64,000 nucleotides of DNA from Distichodus sexfasciatus (lineage: Eukaryota > Chordata > Actinopteri > Characiformes > Distichodontidae). Shown piece after piece: positions 25,070-36,382 of this stretch. The notes under the pieces are model-generated. The model worked only from the letters and a program-made list of their open reading frames with translations. It was not told where the DNA came from and searched no databases. The DNA lies in the NCBI GenBank assembly GCA_032718565.1, contig JAVGVS010000019.1:1119146-1183145 (forward strand), written 5' to 3'. The number at the start of each line of letters is the position of its first letter. Within the stretch, counting starts at the first letter, position 1. The position numbers and the translations under genes are program-made.

Positions 25070-26006
25070 ACTGTATTAGACACACCATTACATAAGCATC
25101 ATATATACTGTACATAAAACAATGCGTGTGTAAAACAACAGTCACAATTAGCATGCATCACTGATGCTCACTACTAATTGCTGCTAATTAAAGACTGCCA
25201 GAAGCAAGTGCTCCATCACTCAGTCTCTAGTACAACTAGCAGGAGGTAAGCATGTGGTCCAATGATGTGAGTCCATAGGAATAAGCATCCCTAACGAACA
25301 GCTCCAGCTTGAACCACACAAGTCCATTTGCAGCCTTCACCCTGGATACTGTTTAAAAGCCTTGAAAATAAACTCACCTGTGTGTGTGTGTGTGAACAGA
25401 CAGATGCTCTGAGGTGCTTGTCCAGGTGAGCCGAGCGTCTGAATTTGTAAGGTGCGGGTGTGTGTGTAGATCCACCCCCTGGCTGGCCTATATTTACACA
25501 CTGGATTGGTGGTGTTTCCGTCAGCAAGATTTCCCCCCCACGGTCCACAAACACACCCAGAGCTGTAATCCCTCACATCAACACAGGCAAAGCAGATGAT
25601 CAGTTATACTTCTTACCGACCTGCATATTTAAAGGTCTGGCGGCGTGCTTGAATTTTAGTTATGAATCAATTTCAGCATTTTATTTCCACCCAGTCAATC
25701 AGATTTTTTGTGCTGGATCTCATTGGTTATTACAATTTAGTTTATTGATCATGATGCAGAAAGACATTTTAACATTTAGCCATAACAATTTTTAATGGTG
25801 ATTGAAGCCTTCGAAAAGTAAGATGGAGTTAAAATATTAGAACGCAGTACGGTGTATCGCGTTAAACTTTTACAGTGGCTGCATTCAAGCAAACCCCTGT
25901 GTAGTCTTACAGCCAGAACTGAGGCTGAGGAAGAGCTTTTCCCTTCAGGCCAGTTAATTTTAAACTTAACATTTTTACCTTAAGCATTTTAGACTGTACT
26001 TTATAT

Positions 26007-26183
26007 CGAATCCAGGGCTGGTAAAGTTACCACTGAAGTACTCATCAGCAAGGTACCGTCCCCAAGCACTGCTCCCCGGGTACTTGTTAGCTGCCCACTG
26101 CTGCTTCACGGCTGCGTTAAATGCAGGTGTCACATTCCATTGTGGTGCACTGTGTGCTGTGGTGTGTTCATAATGACTCACTT
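26007..26183 (+). mobile_element. tRNA-derived SINE, family A, 5'-truncated copy 3
   Basis: It begins inside the B box (CGAATCCAGGGC) and keeps the body and tail of family A (GGTAAAGTTACCACTGA, CTGCCCACTGCT, GGTGTGTTCATAATGACTCAC). Confidence 0.75.
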
Positions 26184-26750
26184 TTATATCTATTTTATTA
26201 CTTTGCACAGCCTTTGTTTATGTTTGCCATCATTAATCTTTCTAAATATTTTATATTTTACTCTGGCTTAAATGGTTATATTCTATTTATATTTCAAGTG
26301 AATAGTGTGACTTGTTCTGTCCTCTGAATATTGCCCAAGTAGTAGCTAATGATGGTGAGTCTAAGCTATCTTGAACGGAAGACTTTCGTACCATACAGTA
26401 TATTATTAAGTGCAGTAGACATTTTTAAATTTGGTTAGTGCTGCCACTGATACTGTAAATAATACTAAAGTAATATTAATCATACACTTGGCATCATGAT
26501 AATACTACCCCACAGAATAATGCACAACTACATAGACAACAGACCTGCTAACATTTTTGAATAGTTTTAAACTGTAAATGTAAATGTTACCACTCCAGTA
26601 GAGTTGGGTAGAACAGGATCAGAAGGGAGTTGCTATGGTTAAGTCCCATTTGTACAGTAAAAGAAAACGCAGCCCAGACAGAAATCTAATCAGATAAGAT
26701 CAGTAAGAAAAGTCACTTTAAATGATTTTATGTGAAAAGCGGTTATAATC

Positions 26751-26893
26751 TGTGAAGGAGCATCAGGCAGCTGGCATGGTTAGCGCTCGGGGACGGTGCC
26801 TTGCTAATGGGCACCTCAGTGGTACCTTTATCGATCCAGGATTCAAACCGGTGACCTTCTGATCACAGGAACAACTCCCTTACTGTTATGCTA
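26751..26893 (-). mobile_element. tRNA-derived SINE, family A, 3'-truncated copy 4 (reverse)
   Basis: The reverse complement of the head and middle of family A, with a diverged B box (ATTCAAACC on plus) and a GTTATGCTAG terminus; the tail is missing. Confidence 0.7.
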
Positions 26894-28395
26894 GAAGCTG
26901 TGTGAGTGTGTATACGTGTGGGGGAATGTGTGTCTGTGTATGCTTAAAACCATGTTGTCAAACTCAGCAGTCTGAATGCTAATGTCAGCACAGATTACAC
27001 ACACAGTCCCCTCACCTGGGGGCTCAACATAATCACAGATCACCAGACGTTCATCTCTATCTCCCACACACACACACAGTTTTGTATCCTTGGAGGGTTA
27101 TTGATGTCCAACGTGTCACATGTTTGATTAATTTGACCTTTTTTGACTAATTATTAACAGTATTATTAGCAGTTTGAAATAAACTATGATTTGAAAAGCG
27201 TTTTAGTTTTGAGTATTTGTTTTCTTAATGAGGTCTAGCCACAAATAGTTTCACACACACAGGCTATAGTTTACCACTGCAAACGAATTGAGTAATTCCA
27301 CCATGCCAAAACATCCCCACACAACCTTCTTCATTAAAAAAAAAAGACAGAACACAGGTCATGTTACATGATTCTTGATGTGCAATTTGCAGACATAGAG
27401 AGACTTCATATACATGTCACAACGTACACAATTCTTTAGCCAACAGAATGCAGGAATCTCACTCAGACCCTCCAACAACAGGCCTAAATAAAGAGTGCTC
27501 AAGTTAAGCCACACCCACCCAAAGCAGCAGAAGAGACGACGAGACGCTGACCGTCAGTATCTGTAATGACACCACAACGTGGCAGGGTGAAGGACAATGA
27601 TGTGGGCAGCTCAACGCAGCTTCTGAATTTTAAAAGCTTCAAACTGTTTATATAAAAGGGACGTGTAGTGTTTCCCGGTCTGACCATTCACAGATGAGCA
27701 AGTTCAGTAGTTGAGGAAATGAAGCAAAGTGGTTAAGAGATGATGTGTGTCTGTCATAACGGGGTTAAGTCCGGGTCGCGAGGATAAGCGTGTGCAACAG
27801 CGAGGTGCTAATTCACAGTCTCACAGTCACACGCACATGACCATAAGAATGGTGACCGAACAGATGAACCTGAACACATCACTCATGGTGTGAAAGATCT
27901 TTCTGCGTGTGATGTGTGTGTCACTTCGCTAAGGAGATGCAACCAAAAGACTTTCCTATGATTTACCTGTACTAATACATTTCTGAGGCATCTTTAAATG
28001 CCTAGTATGTGTGAGTGAAACACACAAGACGTCTTGTTTCAGTTGTGGAGTGTACATTTCGTCTTTGAGAATGAAGTACGCTATTCTTGATAAACAAAAT
28101 GAATTAGTTTTTACCTAATTGAGAATTCAAGCACCGTCGATTACATTTAAATACAAAAAAAGATTTGTGAAAACTGAGAAAGACAATGTATGACAAACTG
28201 AAGATGCAATTACACGGTTTCTGAATTAAGAATTAAACAAATCATCTGAAATTAAAGGTTTCGTAGTAATTTCTTGACTAAGGTCATATTAAAAGGGTCA
28301 CATTTTAGACTTCAACCACTCATTTCACACCTGTTACACGTCTGGTCACCAGGAGATAGAAAGATTTTCTTGCCTCTCAAACACACCCACTCTCC
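26894..28395. other. Intergenic region between sag and atg16l1
   Basis: Apart from simple CA runs I see no coding exon. It probably contains upstream sag sequence on the left and 3' flanking sequence of atg16l1 on the right; the two genes are on the same strand. Confidence 0.5.
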
Positions 28396-28552
28396 ATTCA
28401 TTCATTCATCCATTCATTCATTCAACCGCTTAATCTCAACCGGTGTCGCAGGGGGCACTGGAGCCTATCCCGGTAGCTACGAACACAAGCCGGGGACCAA
28501 CATACCGGAGGGAACACACACTCAGTCACACCTTCCGGGGCCAATTTAGAGT
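28396..28552 (-). mobile_element. SINE-like repeat, family B, 3' fragment (reverse)
   Basis: It starts with an ATTCATTCATTCATCC array and AACCGCTTAATC, i.e. the reverse of the TAAGCGGTT...GAATGAATG end of family B, and runs to GGCCAATTTAGAGTA. Confidence 0.75.
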
Positions 28553-28726
28553 AGTACTGTTACAGCATACATCTGCTCTGCAATTTGAGAAAGAATCCCA
28601 ATGTCAAGATAGTTCAAAATTGGCAATTTTTTTGTCAGAACGTGCTGCGTATTTGCTAAACGTTTTCTGTAACTGTAATGGTGCAACTCGCTGTGTGTAT
28701 TACAGTTCTAGTGAACAGTACATTCT

Positions 28727-28739
28727 TGCCCTCTACTGG
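28727..28739 (-). promoter_or_regulatory. CTCF-like motif downstream of atg16l1
   Basis: On the minus strand CCAGTAGAGGGCA matches the CCASYAGRKGGCR core at every position. It lies between the sag 5' side and the atg16l1 3' end. Confidence 0.45.
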
Positions 28740-29144
28740 CAGAATTAGACACTGCTGCAGATTTCGCTCATTCACTTTCACAAACACATACACACTCCAA
28801 AAATGTAAGGCAAAAGAACGAAAGGCATGTGCACACATGCACATACACTCTTGGCATTCTGAAACAAAGTAAACTAAAGAGTCCATCAAATAGCAGTTCC
28901 ACTGAAATTGCAGATGTGTATGAAAGCGAGAGAAAGGGGGAGTGTGATATGAAGATGATAATAGTTGCTTATATTGGATGCATCAAACTTCATTGGCAGC
29001 GTGTCAAATCACCCCGACATGCAGTATCCTGGGAGCTATAGTCCAAGTGCCGGACAGCAATTCGAGGTAGGCTCGCACTGCATTGTCCCTGCTCATCAGC
29101 CCGGTGCTCGTCGGTACACAACATGAGGAGTAAAGCTGAACCAA

Positions 29145-32100
29145 TCACAGGTCGGACCAGAGAACGGCCTTGCTGCCCTTCTCCACGCTGACCACGAACA
29201 TCCCAGACGGAGACCAGGACACTGAATTAATGGCAGAACTACAAAGACAAACACAAATGATCATCAATACACTAATGGCTCAGCAGCTGTACAGCCCGTC
29301 ACAAGTGTTACAGCTTGTAAAGGAACAATAATTTTCTAACTAATGTTTCCTGGCAGGCCAGTTTGACTGGGCAAGGCCTCACAGCACTGATATTTTTTAA
29401 CAGGTGTTGTCGATATTATGCCGACGGAAGGGTTTGACTTTTGCATCGTCCAGCCAGCTGTCAAGGAATTGTACTTGGCCTGTGATCTCATTTTTACTTG
29501 CTGCATTTTTGTGCAGATTTAACGGACAGTGTAGATAGAACCCCTCACCTGTGACCCTTATCGAGGGTTCTGTCCAGCTTTCCTGTCAGAACATTCCAAA
29601 CATAGAGAACACCATCTGCCGAGCCTGCTGCCACGTAACTCCCATCAGGGCTGAGATAAAACACACACAACACAAGCCACGTTTTCAGTGTTATCATTGC
29701 GTTAGGGCTGAAACAATAAACCACGCGGCATTTTGCACAAACACTTGCTGCATCACAGTACGCTCCTGTACCAGACGCCCAATGCCTCTGATTCAGGTGT
29801 GGTGAGTGTGGTGACGGCCAAGTAGTTCTCACTAAAAACATGCGTTCTTGTGTTTAAATACAGCCTGATGCTACCAGTAGCAAATTATCCCAACATTCGA
29901 GGGAAAATCTCCCTGCAATTGCGAAGTGGAAAAGAAAAGAGCATCAGTTAAATGCTGTATATGTGGACTGCATGGTTTGCTCTAAAAAAGCTCACATTAA
30001 GACAATGAAAAGGCTAAAAAAGCATAAAAGCATGCTGGGACTTCTGTCCTACTGATAAAGAACAAAATCTACCTAAATGAGAATGCTCGGAACAGTACAA
30101 GTCGGTTTTGCTCTTTGCCTTCAGCATATATGAAAGTAATTTGGACACACAAACAGTTTACAAATCATACATAAAATAATTCAGTTCTCACCTGAAGGTG
30201 ACTCTGGTGAAGTCTGAACCACACTTAAAGCCCTGAGCACTGAAATTAAAGAAATGAAAAATTGTGAAAGTGAGCAATTACATGTCATTGTGAACACACC
30301 ACAGCACAGCACACAGTGCACCAAAATGCAATGTGACCTCTGCATTTGACCCATCCGTGAAGGAGCAGCTGATATGCAGCTTCGATGGGCTAACTGCAGG
30401 CTCACAGATAAAAAGTATGATCACATTTTCACACAAATTCTAGATACAATTAACAAAGTCCACACCAAGATCATGGTGTGTAATAAAAAAAAAAAAAAAG
30501 ACATTGGGTTGATGTGCAAAATTGATCAACATTTAATGAAACATTGTGCTGGTTTAGGGGGGTTACACCAGTCACCGAAAGCAAAAGTCCAAATATCATT
30601 TCTCAGCAGTTTAATATAGAAATGCTGAATGTTTGTCTCAGTTCGGTGTTGTCAATTATAGGCTTCAAATCCTATGAAATGAGATATTTAGGCAGAAATA
30701 CACAACATTTTAAAGGATGCACAAGCATGCAGGAATGAGGGTGAGAGACATACCTAAAGGTCTGTCGTACAGCATTTTTACGCAGATCAATAATTTTGAC
30801 AAGGTCGTCACGGGAGCAGGTGAGAAGCTCTGTTCTGTCGTGATTCAGGTCTAAAGATGTAACGCGGCCCAACAACTCCAGCTCACACACTATGGTCTCA
30901 GACCTGGGAGCAAATACATACAGCGTATTAAAGATAACAATGTTAACACTTTTTATACTCAGGCTGGAGTTATGAGAACAAGACAAATTCAAAATCAACA
31001 CTAAGTGCCACAGTTGCTTACCGGATATCCCAAAATCGAACCTTCTTATCAAAATGTCCACTCATCACACACTGTTCCGTGCAGACAATATCGTTACAGC
31101 TGGAACCTGCAAACACCGTCTTCATGCCTGAAAGATAAAGCGGCTCTCAGCAACTCTAGACACTCAATTTTAGGCCTGGGATTTGTGCTACTGTAAATTT
31201 TATCAAATGTACTGTACAACAGAGAAGCATGTCGGATATGCACGCTTTCTCACACACACATATCTAGGTGATCGGTTATCACTGATCTACTCACAGACTT
31301 TGCTCCGCAGGTCCCAGAGTTTGAGCGTTCGGTCGTAGCTGCCGGAGACTATGCGGGCGTTATCGAGTAGAAACCGAGCCGACAGAACCTTCCCACTGTG
31401 TCCCGTTAGCGTGTGCTGGATGGGAATTGGAAATTGGGTTAGGTGCAAAACGTAACGTTCACGCTCACATGAACATATCGCAGTCTGCAGGTCTCAGTTT
31501 GAGGTTGAAATCAGACACCCAGACCTACTGCAGCTCCACCCTCCTGTGAGCTGGACAGATGTTAGACGCTGCTGAGTCTCGTGTCTCTTGGCTCTCAGAG
31601 ATACAGAACCAGCGATGTCTCTACCAATATCAGCAGCCCCACAGGCCAACTACACACACCTAGAGCATGCTGGGAACATACAAGGGGCTGCTGGGAAGGT
31701 GTACAGAACTGGGAGGAGACCCGGGCTTCAGACCTTTTACATCACATCACTGACCTTTACACCACGTACAACAAGATTTCAGTGCATTCACCATGACCTA
31801 CACAATAAGACACCGAGTCAATGTCTCCAGATGCATTCTCACCCGTAGTCTGTAGTCATCCACTGTCCAGATTCTACTTGCAAAGTCATTGGAGGCAGCC
31901 AGCAGGTAAGTGCCCTGAGGATCAGAAAAAACAAACAAACTGAAGCTCTACCCAGGATTTTTCTTGAAACACTCACTCACAGCCCTGTTAGCTCTTACAA
32001 AGTTCTTCAATTAATTAAAGCATCACTTCACTTGGACGACTGGAATATTCTAATTTCGGCAGCCAACTCAGACCCCAAAAGTACACACTGTGTACTGACA

Positions 32101-35100
32101 AGGACTGACAAACTTTTGTCAAACATATTGTGATGCTTACAGTGCTGTCAAACTCAATGCTTGTGATCCCAGCGTTACTGCCTGTTAATGCTCCTTTGGA
32201 TTCACAACGACCTGTAGAGGGGAGAAACACACTGCATCACCTAGGACGCCACACCATACAGACCTCATGTCAAAAGAGCTGAATCTTCCATCTAAAATAT
32301 TCATCTGTGTCTAAATCTCCCGAAGGTCTCAGCTTGAAAACTGGAGATCATGAGCCGTCATTTTGGTCACGTGTTACAGTTCCACCCTCCTGAGTGCTGG
32401 ACTGATGTTGGATGCTCCTGATCGTGTCTCTTTGCTCTCAGAAACACACACACGCACGGCAGAGCCTCCCACAATGTCAGCTGCCCCACTAACCAACTAC
32501 ACACATCTAGAGCATGCTGGGAACACAGCGGGGGCTGCTGGGAGGGTGTATGGAACCGCAGAGAGACCCAGGCTTCAGACCTTTTACATCACATCACTGA
32601 CCTTCCAAACCTGGACTCTGACATTTCAATGGACGACCTGTAACCTTTCAAAATGCACTCTTATGAAGAAGGTCTGAAATATTCCCAGATTATTTTATTA
32701 TATTTTTATATAGACGTATTTCTGCAGATCTGGGCCGAGCCTCAGCAAATATAAGAGTTTGCTTTGACGAACAGAAGAGTGACCGCTGAAGATAATCTTA
32801 CTCTTCCCAGTGATTGTTGTGTATTGGGATGCTCTTGCACTCAATCTGTTATAAGCTGCTTAGATGCTGATGCTGCCAATGTGCCTTAAAAACATACACT
32901 AAGCTATACTTGTTTACATTCCGTCTCTTCACTTAACGTCACTTTCTTACTGTATTTATTGCGTTCGTTCTGTATTTATTGTGTTGCTTGTTGCACCTCT
33001 TGTCCTGTTGAATGTAATCTTCAGTGTTACTATATGTTGCACCGGGGCCATGGGGAAACGCTGTCTCATCACACTTTGTACATGTATAAAGCGACTAATG
33101 ACAAAGTACTATGAACCTTAAATGGCAACAGATATAAAAACTGTATGACTTAGAAAGTCATTTTGCAGATGGAACACTAATAAGAAACAGAGCAGATTCC
33201 CATGTGGATTTGCAATGAACGGGTACAACTCATTAAGCTCTTATTAAAAACTATTTTTAAACCATACTGAAGTAGATTTCTGCAAAAATACTAACATGCT
33301 TATAATATAAGAAATATCTTTACTTTAGAGAGGACTTAAGTCAGCGTTTCCCAAACCCAGTCCTGGTGAACCAGTGCTCTGCACAGATTCGGTATTTCCT
33401 GCACCACTGCACGCTGATCCTACGTTGCTAATTAGCTAATCAGTAGCATCAGCTGTGTTGTGAGTCGGGAAACTCGAATCTGTGCAGAGCAGGGGTTCGC
33501 CAGGACTGGGTTTGGGAAACGCTGACTTAAGGTTTTATTTTTTGTTTAAAAACTTTGATTTATTAAATGTTACATATACAGCAGTTGCCACACTTAAAAT
33601 ACAAACTGTTTAAAACAAACTGGAAAAAATGATTCATATAATGGATCTGAATGGAACGATTACTCCCTAACTGTATAGAACTTATTTTCCTTTATCTGTT
33701 TTTGTTTTAATAGATAAGCAGCATTACAAGATCTATTCCACATACTGCTTTGAACGTATTGTTGATGCCAATTGTCAATAAATAACACATTAAAACATTT
33801 TGGGACATACCTGCTACAACTTCCCACAGTTTGACCCTGCGGTCCATTCCTCCAGTTGCTAGGAGACGAGAACTAGGACTGAATCTCACTGCATTCACCT
33901 CTCCATCATGGGCTTCCTGAACAAACAAAGGCGTTGTGGTTAACATTTCCTCAAACCAATAGTGACCGGTAACACTAATTACAGTAAATCTCCTGAAGGT
34001 CTCAGCTTGAAAACTTGAGATCATGAGCCGTCATGTTGGTCATTGTTGCAGTTCCACGCTCCTGAGTACTGAACTGATGTTGGATGCTGCTGATTGTGTC
34101 TCTTTGCTCTCAGAGGCACTCATAAACACAGCAGAGTCTCATGCAATGTCAGCTGCCCCTCAAACCAACTACACATGTCTAGAGCATGTTGGGAAGAGAG
34201 CAGGGGCTGCTGGGAGGGTGTAAGAAACTAGGCAGTGACCCGGGCTTCAGACCTTTTACATCACATCACTGACCTTCCAAACCTGGACTATGACAATTTA
34301 CTGCATGACCTACAATCTTTCAGCATCTGACTTCTTATGAAAGATGTCAAAAAACAAAACTACAGTTTATCAGCATTTTCTGAAACAAAAATCTGAAGAA
34401 ACATTGAACGGTTTATATCTTTGACCTTTCACTGACCTATGGTCACTTACACAAGCAAGACAGGTGATGACTGAGTAAACAAAGATGTTGCTCACAAAAG
34501 TATGGAGAGCAGTGGAAGGAACCCGGACTTCCGCACACACTCCAGAGGGGGCGTCTGTACTCTCTGGAGATGTTCCATAGGAATTTAGGGAACGTCGTCT
34601 TCTAAAACACACACAAAGTTCTCACGTGTATACACACAAACACATTTTTAAGCAAACACTTTTCAACCTGAGAAGCTGGAGCGTGGTGGCCGGATATGAG
34701 ATTTACTAGCATTTAATGGATGCTCTTATCAAAACTGACATTTCCGAATTACAGGATGAGTCTCAATGGAGCAGCTGGGAGCTAAGTGTAGGAAAGATGC
34801 AGCCAAGATCAAACTCACAAAATCCTAATACACACCAAGCATCGTGACAGACGTGAGAAAAGCGTCTACTGTAACAGATTCGCTTGGACATGCAATGCTT
34901 TGGTTCGCAAAGCTAATTTCTCGGTAAACGAAAGCTGCAAAGTAGTTGACAAGTGTCTTATAGCCTATGCTGTCAGTAAAACAGCGATGTTTGCCACTGC
35001 ATCTAGTTTTGGACACAGTGAAAAACAACAAATATTTTTGTTGGGTACTAGATACATCATGAGCTTGTGTTTTACTAGAGTCCATTAACATGTTAAATTC

Positions 35101-36351
35101 CTTTAGAGGCAACTTTAACAGAAAGTGTTACTTCCTCATAAAACTATTTCCATCAGGCATCTGCCAATAGTTTGTCACAGTGGAATGTTGCTATCAGATA
35201 TCTGCACAGAAAATGTCAAACACATGGGACAAGACAAAGACAAAGACACCACTTGTGAGAAAACATTCATTCCTAGACAAGAACACTGAGCGATGCATGC
35301 AAGAAAACACGTCAGTTACGGTCCGTTAAAGATTTACACTCTCCTCTCCTCTGCACATTCTCTGTCTTACTCACACAAACTAGGTCTGAACTTAAAAAGA
35401 AATAAAAATAATCAATACTCTGCAATATGTGTGGTACAGTGCAGTAAGTACAGCACATGCCATGTGCAGTGAGACAAGCCCTTAAAATGTGCTTTAGAAA
35501 TGCAGTCAGGATTGAAACATGTTGGTTATGCAGGAACTAAATCTGTACTGACTACTATGTATTTTGCAGTTAAACTTCTAAATATGACTCTGCACGGCAA
35601 AACCAGTCGCTTGTCACAAATTTTCAAAACTGAGTTATTATGTTTGATGTATTATGAAAGGGCATAAATCAAGCTTCAAAACGATACCTATATCAAATGA
35701 ATATGACTGAGATATCAACATTCAAAGGAGTCGGGTTTCTCCTGTCACGCCAAGTGAGAAACGGAGAAATCTGCCTTTGAAGTTGACTCTCGACGTAGCA
35801 CTCACAGACGCTCGGTGCGGTCGCGGCTACGTTTGAATTTACGGTAGCCTACGCTGCATTCACAGCCACACGGATAGCCTACCTGCGTTAGGTTAACTGA
35901 ACTCGGGAGACGGAGATGGATTCCGGAGAAATATCTTCACGCTAGTCAACCAGTGGATTTACCGTAAATATTGGAGTAGAGCGGTCAAAACAGAAACTTT
36001 TAACATTCTGCTGGAATTGAATTCCTCACCTCAAGAAAGTCACGTTTTTAGGATGGAAAGGGTAAGTTTTTCAGTGAAATTTATTCACAACAGTACAGTA
36101 TAGACCTTCCACTGTTTCAAAACACTAAAAACAAAAAATCCAAAATTTTACCCCACGCAACATAAACGGTCGTTTTTCTTGGAAACCTCCGTTGCGACAA
36201 GCGACTGATTTTGCCGTGCAGAGTCACAAATACTCTTATGTGTATTGCCTTAGTAAACTGATTATAATGTAAAAAGTTACAGCTATTTAATTAGTAAATC
36301 ATCTTGTATAGCAATATCACAATAATGGTAAAACTCAGACAACACACACGC

Positions 36352-36382
<31 letters not shown>

